From the NCBI RefSeq assembly GCF_023544465.1, contig NZ_JALPVL010000019.1:62001-126000 (forward strand): 64,000 nucleotides of DNA. Reading direction: 5' to 3'. The notes under the pieces were generated by a model. That model ran no database searches and had not been told where the DNA came from. It saw nothing but the letters and a program-made list of their open reading frames with translations. This document shows, piece after piece, positions 38,162 to 46,342 of the stretch; position 1 is the stretch's first letter; each line of letters begins with the position of its first letter. A program made the translations under genes and the position numbers. The DNA is from Paractinoplanes maris (GTDB taxonomy: Bacteria > Actinomycetota > Actinomycetes > Mycobacteriales > Micromonosporaceae).

Positions 38162-39674
38162 GATAGCCGTCCACCGCCTTCGCGATGCAGGTGGTGCTCG
38201 GGTAGGCCGTGTGGCCCTCGCCCTCCCACGTCAGCACGTGCCCGACGCCCAGCATCGAGGCCAGGTCGGCCGTGTTCTCATACGGCGTGGCCGGGTCGCC
38301 GGTCGTGCCGACCACCACGATCGGCGGGGCGCCGGTGGCCGCGCCGGCCGGGTAGGGGTCGCGCCCGCCGGACCAGACCGCGCACGACAGCATGCCGACC
38401 GCGAGCGGCGCACCGAAGAGCGGATATTTCTGACGCCACTCACCCTGGAGCCGGCGAACCTCGTCGACCGAGGGCGCGTCGTCGGTGTCGGCGCAGTTGA
38501 CCGCCATGTTGGCGTCGAAGAGGTTGCTGTAGGAGCCGTCGGGCTTGCGCTCGGCATATTGGTCGGCCAGCGTGAACACGCCCTTGGCGTTGCCCTGCTG
38601 GAGCTGGGCGATCGCGTCGCCCAGCTTGGCCCAGCCCGACTCGGTGTAGAGCGACGAGATCACCGCATAGAAGATCCACCCGGGGGTGGCCTGGCGACCG
38701 CCGGTGCCCGCCACAGGCTTGGTCGCCGCGGCGGTCAGCACGCCGGTCACCGCCTTACGGGCGTCGGGCGCGATGGCGCACTTGTCGGGCGTGGCCTTGC
38801 ACCAATCGGTGAAATTGGTGAACGCCCGCTCGAAGCCCTTGGCCTGGGTCTCGGAGCCCTCGATGAAGTTCTGCTTGGGGTCGACCGCGCCGTCGAGCAC
38901 CATCGCCCGCACATTTTGCGGGAAGAGCTGGGCGTAGGTCGCGCCGAGCAGCGTGCCGTAGGAGAAGCCGAGGTAGCTCATCTTGGCGTCGCCGACGGCC
39001 TGGCGCAGCGAGTCCATGTCACGGGCGGCCTGCTCGGTCGAGAAGAAGGGCAACTGATCGCCGTATTTGGCGGCGCATCCGGTCGCGATCTTTTTGTTCA
39101 GGGTGACCAGCTGGTCGAACTCGGCCTGGCTCCGCGGGTCGGGTGCGGCTCCGAAGCTCGCGTCCTGATCGGCCGAGGAGATGCACTTGACCGGGTCGGA
39201 CCGGCCGACACCACGCGGGTCGAAGCCGATGATGTCGAACTTGTTGGTGATCTCGGTGGGCAGGCCGCCGAAGGCCTCACCGAACGAGAAATAGACCGCC
39301 GTCTCGATGCCGGAGCCGCCGGGCCCGCCCGGGTTGAGCAGCAGCGAGCCGATGCGGCCGGACTGTTTGGACGACCGAATGCGGATCATGGCGATGGAGT
39401 AGGTCTCGCCGTTGCCCGGCTGGTTCCAGTCGCGTGGCACGCTGACGTCGGCGCAGTCGTAGGTCATGCCGGGCGCGGCCTGGCCGACCAGCTGCTCAGG
39501 CACGTCGCTGCAGGGGCGCCAGTCGGCGGTGCCGCCGGCGGCGGGGTTGCCGGACGACGTCACCGGGCCGGCCTCGCCCGAGCCGTTGGGCGCGAACGCG
39601 GGCACGGTGCACCCGGCGGCGACGGTCAGGACCGCGGCGAGGACGGCGATCACCGAGCGGGAGCGACGCGGCAC
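38112..39674 (-). CDS. Secreted alpha/beta-hydrolase, TAP (tripeptidyl aminopeptidase) family, lipoprotein
   Basis: 520 residues from a GTG with AAAGG upstream. The signal ends in a lipobox-like VAAGC at about residues 18-22. The hydrolase core shows LLLNPGGPGGSGIETAVYFS (oxyanion region), IIGFDPRGVGRSDPVKC, and the nucleophile elbow GFSYGTLLGATYAQ. The Asp is in GTTGDPATPYENTADLA and the His in EGEGHTAYPSTTC. The C-terminal domain is the TAP-like cap. Streptomyces relatives remove N-terminal tripeptides from secreted proteins. The 3' end overlaps the potassium channel gene by 50 bases. Confidence 0.92.
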   Translation of the reverse strand: MPRRSRSVIAVLAAVLTVAAGCTVPAFAPNGSGEAGPVTSSGNPAAGGTADWRPCSDVPEQLVGQAAPGMTYDCADVSVPRDWNQPGNGETYSIAMIRIRSSKQSGRIGSLLLNPGGPGGSGIETAVYFSFGEAFGGLPTEITNKFDIIGFDPRGVGRSDPVKCISSADQDASFGAAPDPRSQAEFDQLVTLNKKIATGCAAKYGDQLPFFSTEQAARDMDSLRQAVGDAKMSYLGFSYGTLLGATYAQLFPQNVRAMVLDGAVDPKQNFIEGSETQAKGFERAFTNFTDWCKATPDKCAIAPDARKAVTGVLTAAATKPVAGTGGRQATPGWIFYAVISSLYTESGWAKLGDAIAQLQQGNAKGVFTLADQYAERKPDGSYSNLFDANMAVNCADTDDAPSVDEVRRLQGEWRQKYPLFGAPLAVGMLSCAVWSGGRDPYPAGAATGAPPIVVVGTTGDPATPYENTADLASMLGVGHVLTWEGEGHTAYPSTTCIAKAVDGYLIDLKVPQEGLRCPAK

Positions 39675-39750
39675 GTTGCTGACCTTTCGACGGCGGACGA
39701 CACGGGAAAGGCTAGCCGGTCCCCCTGACAGAATTCTGGCAGTGGCCGAC

Positions 39751-40818
39751 TCAGCGGCTGGTCAGCACCTCGGCCAGATTGAACCGCACCGGCCGTTCCA
39801 GCTGGTCGTAGGTGCAGGTCCGCGGGTCACGGTCGGGCCGCCACCGTTCGAACTGGGCGGTGTGCCGGAACCGGAGACCCTCCATGTAGTCGTAACGCAC
39901 CTCGACCACCCGCTCCGGCCGCAGCGGCGTGAACGACAGGTCCTTGCCGTTGTTCCACCGGCTGACCTCGTTCTTGCGCGGGGTGCGCTCACCCTCCAGG
40001 TGGGCGGCCCAGTTCCACGGGTGGCCCTCGAACGTGGTGACCAGCGGCTGCAGTTCCTCGAACAGCTCCTCGCGGACGGTGATCGGGAAGGCGCCGATGA
40101 CACCGACCGACACGAGCACGTCGCGCTCGTCGTAGAGGCCGAGCAGCAGCGAGCCGATCCGGTTGTCGGCCGTCTTGTGCACCCGATAGCCGGCCACCAC
40201 GCAGTCGGCCGTGCGCTTGTGCTTGATCTTTGTCATCACCCGCTTGTCGGGCTGGTAGACGAGCTCGCGCTGCTTGGCGATCAACCCGTCGAGACCGGCC
40301 CCCTCGAACTGGGCGAACCACCGCGTGGCCGTCTCGAGGTCGTCGGTCGCCGGAGTGACGTACACCGGGGGCTGGGCGTCCTTGAGCACCTCGACGAGCC
40401 GGGCCCGGCGCTCGCCGAACGGCACCTCGGTCAGGTCCTCGTCGCCGATCGCGAGCAGGTCGAAGGCGACGAAGCCGGCCGGCGTCTGCTCGCTGAGCAG
40501 CTTGACCCGGCTGGCCGCGGGGTGGATGCGCTGCTGGAGCGCCTCGAAGTCGAGGGTGTTGCGCTCGGTGTCGGCCACGATGACCTCACCGTCGATCACC
40601 GCCCGCTCCGGGAAGTTGGCCAGCACGGCCTGGACGACCTCGGGGAAATACCGCGTCATCGGCTTCTCGTTGCGGCTGCCGATCTCGACCTCGTCGCCGT
40701 CCCGGAAGACGATCGACCGGAATCCGTCCCACTTGGGCTCGTAGATCTGTCCCGGCGGGATCTCGGCGACCGGCTTGGCGAGCATCGGCTTGACCGGCGG
40801 ATTGATCGGCAGCTCCAT
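39751..40818 (-). CDS. ligC: ATP-dependent DNA ligase, LigC type
   Basis: 355 residues from the ATG at 40818; the open frame extends 33 codons further without support. The adenylation lysine is in IYEPKWDGFRSIVFRDGDEV (KXDG). Further nucleotidyltransferase motifs are VEIGSRNEKPMTRYFPEV, AVIDGEVIVAD, FVAFDLLAI, GAGLDGLIAKQ and MTKIKHKRTADCVVAGYRVH. The OB-fold domain closes with RPVRFNLAEVL. The length fits mycobacterial LigC (about 358). It seals nicks in NHEJ or excision repair and may pair with the LigD polymerase nearby. Confidence 0.94.
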   Translation of the reverse strand: MELPINPPVKPMLAKPVAEIPPGQIYEPKWDGFRSIVFRDGDEVEIGSRNEKPMTRYFPEVVQAVLANFPERAVIDGEVIVADTERNTLDFEALQQRIHPAASRVKLLSEQTPAGFVAFDLLAIGDEDLTEVPFGERRARLVEVLKDAQPPVYVTPATDDLETATRWFAQFEGAGLDGLIAKQRELVYQPDKRVMTKIKHKRTADCVVAGYRVHKTADNRIGSLLLGLYDERDVLVSVGVIGAFPITVREELFEELQPLVTTFEGHPWNWAAHLEGERTPRKNEVSRWNNGKDLSFTPLRPERVVEVRYDYMEGLRFRHTAQFERWRPDRDPRTCTYDQLERPVRFNLAEVLTSR

Positions 40819-40949
40819 AGCGCCAGTCTGCCGCGTCGGACCCGGCCGGGGTGTCCCCACGGCCCCGAATTCCCCGCACGTTTCGCTGGTCGATTGCCTC
40901 GACAACGGTGTAATCATGTAATCAGTGCAAGTTCATGGGGAGGAAAGCC

Positions 40950-41501
40950 ATGCGATTCCGTACCGCACCGCAGGGCCGCGTCGAGCCGCCGACCGCCGAC
41001 GACGCCCCGGCCTGGGTCACCGGCGCCATCCCGGACGGATGGTTCACCGAGCGGCCCGAGATCGTCATCGACCGTGACGAGATCATCATCTGGGGCCGGG
41101 TGGCCGAGCCCGAGCTGGGCGCCGAGGCCACCGAGGCCGACCGGGCCGCGGCCCACGGCGGCCGCATCAACCAGTTCCGGGAGGACACCCGCGAGGCCCG
41201 CATCCGGGTCGCCCGGCAGATCGAGCACCGCTATCAGCGCAAGGTCGCCTGGGGCATCCGCTGCGGCGACACCAACGAGCTGTTCACCCACCTGGCCGCC
41301 CCGGTCATGACCCGCCTGCGCCAGCCCGAGCGGCAGATCCTCGACACGCTGGTCGACGCCGGCGTGGCCCGCTCCCGCTCGGAGGCACTGGCCTGGTGCG
41401 TCAAGCTGGTCGGGCAGAACGCCGACCAGTGGCTGGCCGACCTGCGCGAGGCCATGACCAAGGTCGACGAACTCCGCAAGCAGGGGCCCGACACCGTCTA
41501 G
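40950..41501 (+). CDS. Conserved actinobacterial hypothetical with RHH-like C-terminus
   Basis: 183 residues; the ATG at 40950 has GGGGAGGAAAG upstream. The N-terminal half contains PDGWFTERPEIVIDRDEIII and EADRAAAHGGRINQFREDTR. The C-terminal half reads MTRLRQPERQILDTLVDAGV, ARSRSEALAWCVKLVGQN and ADLREAMTKVDEL. The spacing of RQILDTLVDAGVARSRSEAL recalls ribbon-helix-helix DNA-binding proteins, which often sit beside toxin-like kinases. Here the HipA-like kinase gene starts 13 bases downstream. A regulator or cognate partner role is possible but unproven. Confidence 0.75.
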   Translation: MRFRTAPQGRVEPPTADDAPAWVTGAIPDGWFTERPEIVIDRDEIIIWGRVAEPELGAEATEADRAAAHGGRINQFREDTREARIRVARQIEHRYQRKVAWGIRCGDTNELFTHLAAPVMTRLRQPERQILDTLVDAGVARSRSEALAWCVKLVGQNADQWLADLREAMTKVDELRKQGPDTV

Positions 41502-41514
41502 CTAGGGTTGCGGG

Positions 41515-42240
41515 GTGCTACGTCAGGTCACCGCGATCCGTTACGTCACCCCGCTCCGTGAGGGCGGCTCACTGCCCGGCGTGGTCGAGGCCGACGACCT
41601 CGGCACCTATGTGGTGAAATTCCGCGGCGCCGGGCAGGGCCCCCGAGCCCTGGTGGCCGAGGTGATCTCGGGCGAGCTGGCCCGCCGCCTCGGCCTGCCG
41701 GTGCCCGAGCTCACCGTCGTCCACCTCGACCCGATCGTCGCCCGGGCCGAGCCCGACGAGGAGGTCCAGGAGCTGATCAAGGCCAGCGCCGGCACCAACC
41801 TGGGCATGGACTTCCTGCCCGGCGCGCTCGGCTACGACCCGGTCGTGCACCCGGTCGACTCCGGGCTGGCCTCGCGGGTGATCGCCTTCGACGCCTTCGT
41901 GGAGAACGTCGACCGCAGCTGGCGCAACCCCAACCTGCTGATCTGGCACGGCGGCCTCTGGCTGATCGACCACGGTGCGACGCTGTATTTCCATCACAAC
42001 TGGCCCCGGGCCGCGGCGGTGGTGAACCGTCCGTACAAGTGGGACGACCACGTCCTGAAGCCGTACGCGACCGAGCTCGCCACCGAGGGCCCCGCGCTGG
42101 CCGAGCGCCTCACGCCGGGCCTGCTCGAGGAGGTCATCGCCCTGGTGCCGGACGAGTGGCTGGACGACGAGGCCGGCCGCGAGGCGTATCTGCGGCATCT
42201 CTCCGCCCGCGCCGAGCGCCCGGAGGCGTGGCTCCCGTGA
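41515..42240 (+). CDS. HipA-family kinase-like protein
   Basis: 241 residues from a GTG. Kinase-like features: GTYVVKFRGAGQGPRALVAE holds the probable ATP-binding Lys, ISGELARRLGLPVPELTVV follows, and the catalytic Asp region is AFDAFVENVDRSWRNPNLLI. The metal-binding LWLIDHGATLYFHHNW acts as the DxG-like element. It is much shorter than HipA (440 residues), as is normal for the HipA-like proteins that pair with DUF3037. Its end overlaps DUF3037 by four bases (GTGA). The substrate is unknown. Confidence 0.85.
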   Translation: MLRQVTAIRYVTPLREGGSLPGVVEADDLGTYVVKFRGAGQGPRALVAEVISGELARRLGLPVPELTVVHLDPIVARAEPDEEVQELIKASAGTNLGMDFLPGALGYDPVVHPVDSGLASRVIAFDAFVENVDRSWRNPNLLIWHGGLWLIDHGATLYFHHNWPRAAAVVNRPYKWDDHVLKPYATELATEGPALAERLTPGLLEEVIALVPDEWLDDEAGREAYLRHLSARAERPEAWLP

Positions 42241-42617
42241 GAATCCCGTACGAGTACGCGATCATCCAGGCCGTCCCCCGCATCGAGCGGGGCGAGCTGA
42301 TCAACGTCGGCGTCGTCCTCTACTGCCAGCGCCTCGACTTCCTGGCCGCGCGCACCGACTTCCGCGACAACCGCCTACTCGCCGTCGACCCCGGCGCCGA
42401 TGTCCCCGCCATCCGGGCCGCGCTCTCCTCCTGGGACGCCACGTGCTCGGGGGCCGGTGCCGCCACCGACATCAGCCAGGGCGAGCGCTTCCGCTGGCTG
42501 GTCGCCCCGCGCAGCACCGTGCTGCGGGCCGGGCCCGTTCACATGGGCCTGGCCGCCGACCCCTCCGCGGAGCTCGACCGTCTGGTGCGGCTCCTGGTCA
42601 GTGTCGACGGCGATTAG
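42237..42617 (+). CDS. DUF3037 protein
   Basis: 126 residues from a GTG overlapping the kinase-like stop. The DUF3037 start is clear: IPYEYAIIQAVPRIERGELI then NVGVVLYCQRLDFLAARTD. It ends with VHMGLAADPSAELDRLVRLL. The length is normal. DUF3037 and the HipA-like kinase are regularly adjacent, suggesting they act together. The last 243 bases are antisense to the C-terminal tail of the convergent glycosyltransferase. Confidence 0.88.
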   Translation: MRIPYEYAIIQAVPRIERGELINVGVVLYCQRLDFLAARTDFRDNRLLAVDPGADVPAIRAALSSWDATCSGAGAATDISQGERFRWLVAPRSTVLRAGPVHMGLAADPSAELDRLVRLLVSVDGD

Positions 42618-43526
42618 ATAGGGCGGCCGCTGCTGCGTGGCCAGGTAGATGCGACCCACGTACTCGCCCAGCAGCCCCAGGCAGATCAGCTGGATGCCAC
42701 CGAGCAGCAGGACAGCGATGTAGAGCGACGTCCACCCGGGCACCACCGCGCCGCTCCCCCAGGCGACCAGCGCCGTCACGATCAGCACCACGCACAGGAC
42801 GAAACTGAGCACGCCGAGCCAGGTCGCGATGCGCAGCGGCGCCGCCGAGAACCCGGTCACGCTGTCCAGGGTCAGCCGGATCATCCGCGACAGCGGGTAT
42901 TTGGTGTGCCCGGCGACCCGTTCCTGGCGCGCGTAGGACACCTCGGCCCCGGCGAAGCCGAGCGACGGCACCACCAGCCGATACACCGGTCGCGGCTCGG
43001 GCAGCCGCTTGAGGATGTCGACGACGGCCCGGCTCATCAGCCGGAAGTCACCGGCCTGGTCGCTCACCGCGGGCCCGACGAGCCGGCGCATCAGCCAGTA
43101 ATAGAGGCCGGCCGAGTGGCGCTTGAACACCGAGTCGGTGCGGCGGTCGCTGCGCACCCCGTAGACCACGTCGACCTGCTCGCGCCGCGCCGTCGCCAGC
43201 ATCTCGCCGATCACCTCGGGCGGATCCTGCAGGTCGGCGTCGATGCTGACCACGTAGTCGCCGAGGGCGCTGTGCAGCCCGGCCCGCAGGGCGATCTGGT
43301 GCCCGACGTTGCGGCGCAGCGAGACGACCCGCAGCTGGGGCCAGCCGGCGCGCAGCTGCAGCAGGCGGGAGACGGTGGCGTCGCTGCTGCCGTCGTCCAC
43401 GGCGACCACCTCGTAGGTGTCACCGAGGCCGTCCAGAGCAGGCCGCAGCCGGGCCACGAACTGGTCGACCGCTTCGCGCTCGTTGTACATCGGCGTGATC
43501 ACCGACAGCGTCACCGAAGGCGGCAT
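42375..43526 (-). CDS. Membrane family 2 glycosyltransferase (polyprenyl-phosphate sugar synthase type)
   Basis: 383 residues. The GT-A domain has LSVITPMYNEREAVDQFVAR, VVAVDDGSSDATVSRLLQLR, YVVSIDADLQDPPEVIGEML and VYGVRSDRRTDSVFKR. Two transmembrane helices follow (WLGVLSFVLCVVLIVTALVA and SLYIAVLLLGGIQLICLGLL), then EYVGRIYLATQQRPPYLIA, where the family normally stops. Here about 75 more residues of Gly/Arg/Pro-rich sequence follow, read antisense to DUF3037 until the first stop. The enzyme probably loads a sugar on polyprenyl phosphate for envelope glycosylation. Confidence 0.9.
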   Translation of the reverse strand: MPPSVTLSVITPMYNEREAVDQFVARLRPALDGLGDTYEVVAVDDGSSDATVSRLLQLRAGWPQLRVVSLRRNVGHQIALRAGLHSALGDYVVSIDADLQDPPEVIGEMLATARREQVDVVYGVRSDRRTDSVFKRHSAGLYYWLMRRLVGPAVSDQAGDFRLMSRAVVDILKRLPEPRPVYRLVVPSLGFAGAEVSYARQERVAGHTKYPLSRMIRLTLDSVTGFSAAPLRIATWLGVLSFVLCVVLIVTALVAWGSGAVVPGWTSLYIAVLLLGGIQLICLGLLGEYVGRIYLATQQRPPYLIAVDTDQEPHQTVELRGGVGGQAHVNGPGPQHGAARGDQPAEALALADVGGGTGPRARGVPGGERGPDGGDIGAGVDGE

Positions 43527-43607
43527 GGGCGACCTCTTCCTGTCCGGCCCCGACGGCGAACCCGAGTGGCACCCTTGATCATGAATGCTTCTCGGCTCCG
43601 GCGGGGG

Positions 43608-44090
43608 CTAGACCGCGCGGCGGGCCAGTTCCTCGACGACGTACCGCAGCCCGTTCCCGGAAGTCTGCCAGCCCGACGACGACGTGACGACCCACCCGTC
43701 GTCGAGCTCCGGGGCGTGGGTGTCACCGGCCACGTCCAGGTCGATCCGGGTACGCAGGATGTGCTCCGCCCTCGGCAGGAACGCCCGGTAGACCGACTCG
43801 CCGCCGATCACCCACACCTCACCCGAGAGGTCGACCTCGCCCACCGAGTGAGCCACCTCGGCCCCCGGCGCCGACCACGACGGGTCCCGGGTCAGCACCA
43901 CGTTGCGCCGGCCGGGCAGCGGCCGGAAGCGCTCGGGCAGCGAATCCCAGGTCGCCCGGCCCATCACGACGGTCGCTCCATCCGTACGCGCCCGGAACAT
44001 CTTTTGATCCTCGGACAGCCGCCACGGGATCGCGCCGTCGGCGCCGACCACCCGGTCGCGGGCCTCGGCCCAGATCAGGTGGAGCGTCAT
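43608..44090 (-). CDS. folA: Dihydrofolate reductase
   Basis: 160 residues. DHFR signatures: LIWAEARDRVVGADGAIPWR, the catalytic acidic residue in LSEDQKMFR, NADPH binding in TVVMGRATWDSLPERFRPLP and GRRNVVLTRDPSW, and EVWVIGGESVYRAFLPRAEH. It reduces dihydrofolate made by thymidylate synthase. Its ATG overlaps the thyA stop by four bases (ATGA), so the pair is coupled. Confidence 0.96.
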   Translation of the reverse strand: MTLHLIWAEARDRVVGADGAIPWRLSEDQKMFRARTDGATVVMGRATWDSLPERFRPLPGRRNVVLTRDPSWSAPGAEVAHSVGEVDLSGEVWVIGGESVYRAFLPRAEHILRTRIDLDVAGDTHAPELDDGWVVTSSSGWQTSGNGLRYVVEELARRAV

Positions 44091-44887
44091 ACGGCGACGG
44101 GCGCGCGCAGCGCCGGGTGGTGCTGATATCCGACGACCGTGAAGTCCTCGTACTTGTAGTCGAAGAGCGAGGCGGCCGGCGCGATCTCGAGCTGCGGGAA
44201 CTCGAACGCCTCGCGGGACAGCTGCTCGGTCACCTGCTCGACGTGGTTGTTGTAGATGTGGCAGTCACCACCGACCCAGATGAAGTCGCCCGGCTGCAGG
44301 CCGACCTGCTCGGCGACCATCCGGGTCAGCAGCGCGTAGCTCGCGATGTTGAACGGCACACCGAGGAAGAGGTCGGCGCTGCGCTGGTAGAGCTGGCACG
44401 AGAGCCGCCCGTCGGCCACGTAGAACTGGAACATGGCGTGGCAGGGGGCGAGCGCCATCTCGGGCAGGTCGGAGACGTTCCAGGCCGAGACGATCATGCG
44501 GCGCGAGTCGGGGTCGCGGCGCAGCGTGTCGAGCACGTGGCTGATCTGGTCGGCGTGACCGCCGCCGGGCATCGGCCACGAACGCCACTGCACGCCGTAG
44601 ACCGGCCCGAGCTCCCCGGTCGGCGAGGCCCACTCGTCCCAGATCGTCACGCCCTGCTCGCGCAGCCAGCCGACGTTGCTGTCACCGCGCAGGAACCAGA
44701 GCAGCTCGACCGCGAGGGATTTGAAGTGGACCCGCTTGGTGGTGATCAGCGGGAAGCCGGCCGACAGGTCGTAGCGCAGGCGCTCGCCGAAGAGGCTGAC
44801 CGTGCCGGTGCCGGTGCGGTCGCTCTTGGGGGTGCCGGTGTTCAGGACCCTGCGCAGCAGATCCTCGTACTGGGTGTCGACGGGCAT
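44087..44887 (-). CDS. thyA: Thymidylate synthase ThyA
   Basis: 266 residues from the ATG at 44887. Family signatures: NTGTPKSDRTGTGTVSLFG (phosphate-binding Arg), ELLWFLRGDSNVGWLREQGV, DEWASPTGELGPVYGVQWR, RRMIVSAWNVSDLPEMALAP followed by catalytic C149, and YQRSADLFLGVPFNIASYAL. It methylates dUMP using methylene-THF. It forms an operon with folA. Confidence 0.98.
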   Translation of the reverse strand: MPVDTQYEDLLRRVLNTGTPKSDRTGTGTVSLFGERLRYDLSAGFPLITTKRVHFKSLAVELLWFLRGDSNVGWLREQGVTIWDEWASPTGELGPVYGVQWRSWPMPGGGHADQISHVLDTLRRDPDSRRMIVSAWNVSDLPEMALAPCHAMFQFYVADGRLSCQLYQRSADLFLGVPFNIASYALLTRMVAEQVGLQPGDFIWVGGDCHIYNNHVEQVTEQLSREAFEFPQLEIAPAASLFDYKYEDFTVVGYQHHPALRAPVAV

Positions 44888-45031
44888 GCGAGCCAAACTA
44901 CCCGCCGCGCGTCCCGGCCCGGCACAGGTGCGGGGCCGAGTCGCGCGGCGTGCCCGGAATGCGGCCGGCACCCCGGGCACCGGCCGGCGTCCCCCAGGTG
45001 GCTGGGGACGCCGATCGGTCGGCCCAGCCTG

Positions 45032-45277
45032 TCAGCTGGCCCAGGACTCCGACATCTGGGGGATCTGCTGATTGAGTGCCTGCAGATCGTGCTGCTGCCC
45101 GTTGGGGGCAGTGCCGGCGATGAAGCCCAGCTCGACACCGATCTGCTGCCAGCGCTCATAGAGCACCTGGTCCTGCAGGAGGGCCCGGACGTCGTTGTGC
45201 GACGAGCGCAGCTCCTCGAGAGCCGCCTCGTACCGCGCGACCCGCGTGTGCAGGTCCAGAGTCTCGTACGTGGTCAT
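45032..45277 (-). CDS. Small conserved hypothetical, helical
   Basis: 81 residues: MTTYETLDLHTRVARYEAAL, EELRSSHNDVRALLQDQVLY, ERWQQIGVELGFIAGTA and a Gln-rich end. The first 60 residues are amphipathic and probably coiled. No family is recognised. An AT-rich leader lies between it and wrbA, and CTAATCT nine bases before the ATG could be a -10 element of a short-leader promoter. Confidence 0.7.
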   Translation of the reverse strand: MTTYETLDLHTRVARYEAALEELRSSHNDVRALLQDQVLYERWQQIGVELGFIAGTAPNGQQHDLQALNQQIPQMSESWAS

Positions 45278-45306
45278 GCCGTCAGATTAGCGAAAGATGA
45301 GTAGTT

Positions 45307-45915
45307 TTATTCGCTTTTCAGCTTCGCTGCGATGCGGATGATCCGCTGCACCAAATGATCCAGAGCGGCCAGCTCGGGGTCAGTGATGGGCGCGTCGTTG
45401 GTGGGGCCGGTGACGTGCGAGACACCATAGGGGTTGCCGTCGACGAACTTCAGCGGGTCGGTGTAGCCCGGCGGGACCAGGATGCCGCCGAAGTGGTAGA
45501 TCGTGTTGTAGAGGGCGAGCAGCGTCGACTCCTGGCCGCCGTGCGCGGTCTGGGTCGCGGTGAACCCCGCGTACGCCTTGTCGGCCAGCTGGCCCTGCGC
45601 CCACTGCGGGCCCAGCGTGTCGAGGAACTGCTTGAGCTGGCTCGTCACGTTGCCGTACCGGGTCGGGGTGCCGAAGAGCACGGCGTCGGCCCACACCACG
45701 TCGTCGGCGGTCGCCTTGGGCTCGTCCTTGGTGTTGTCGAAGTGCTGGCTCCAGGCCGCGTTGGAGGCGATCGCCTCCGGCGGGGCGAGCTCGGCCACCT
45801 GGCGCAGGCGCACATCGGCGCCGGACTTCTGGGCCGTCTCGGTCAGGCGCTCGGCCATCTTGTGGAGCGTCCCGGTGGACGAGTAATAGATGATCGACAG
45901 TTTCACGTCAGCCAC
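45307..45915 (-). CDS. wrbA: NAD(P)H:quinone oxidoreductase, WrbA type
   Basis: 202 residues. The flavodoxin FMN loop is IIYYSSTGTLHKMAERLTET, with ADAVLFGTPTRYGNVTSQLK, FTATQTAHGGQESTLLALYN and HFGGILVPPGYTD typical of WrbA. It makes two-electron reductions of quinones, avoiding semiquinone stress. The leader contains a perfect inverted repeat 22 bases upstream of the ATG, so it is probably repressor-controlled. Confidence 0.94.
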   Translation of the reverse strand: MADVKLSIIYYSSTGTLHKMAERLTETAQKSGADVRLRQVAELAPPEAIASNAAWSQHFDNTKDEPKATADDVVWADAVLFGTPTRYGNVTSQLKQFLDTLGPQWAQGQLADKAYAGFTATQTAHGGQESTLLALYNTIYHFGGILVPPGYTDPLKFVDGNPYGVSHVTGPTNDAPITDPELAALDHLVQRIIRIAAKLKSE

Positions 45916-45937
45916 GATGTGCCTCTCCGTCGGAATT

Positions 45938-45957
45938 TTGCTTGATCAGTCAAGCAA
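45938..45957. promoter_or_regulatory. Operator upstream of wrbA
   Basis: TTGCTTGA-TCAG-TCAAGCAA is a perfect inverted repeat with 8-bp arms, 23 bases before the wrbA ATG. Its form is typical of TetR, MarR or HxlR regulator sites that sense quinones; no such regulator gene is adjacent. Confidence 0.7.
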
Positions 45958-45984
45958 GGTCCCCGGCAGGCGCGCGCCGAAACG

Positions 45985-46260
45985 CTAAACCCGGAGCTCG
46001 CCGCCGTGAGGACCGACACCGTCGGCGGTCTCGTCGTCGAACCACATGCCGTCCGCTCCGAGATAGCGGAACCGGTAGTGGCCGGACGGGATCGTGATGC
46101 TGATCGTGCGGGTGCCGTCCCGGCGGGGCTTGAGCTCGTGCCGGCCGGGCTCCCAGTCGTTGAACGTGCCGACCACGCTGACCGGCCCGGTCGGCTGGTT
46201 GACGGGCAGGCAGAAGGTCACCTTCGTCTTGTTGCCGAAGAGTCGGTTCCTCTTGATCAT
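45985..46260 (-). CDS. Isoamylase early-set (CBM48-like) domain protein
   Basis: 91 residues; the ATG at 46260 has GGAGG six bases upstream. The sequence TKVTFCLPVNQPTGPVSVVG, TFNDWEPGRHELKPRRDG and GHYRFRYLGADGMWFDDETA is the glycogen-binding early-set fold, the same as in AMPK-beta and branching enzymes. No catalytic domain is present. It may bind glycogen or act as a regulatory subunit. It lies upstream of wrbA on the same strand. Confidence 0.88.
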   Translation of the reverse strand: MIKRNRLFGNKTKVTFCLPVNQPTGPVSVVGTFNDWEPGRHELKPRRDGTRTISITIPSGHYRFRYLGADGMWFDDETADGVGPHGGELRV

Positions 46261-46342
46261 CACGACCTCCACAGCTCGGGCTTCCATCTCTACAACGGCA
46301 GGCGGCGATACGGGTGACGCCACGCCCCTTAGTCTTTCCGGC

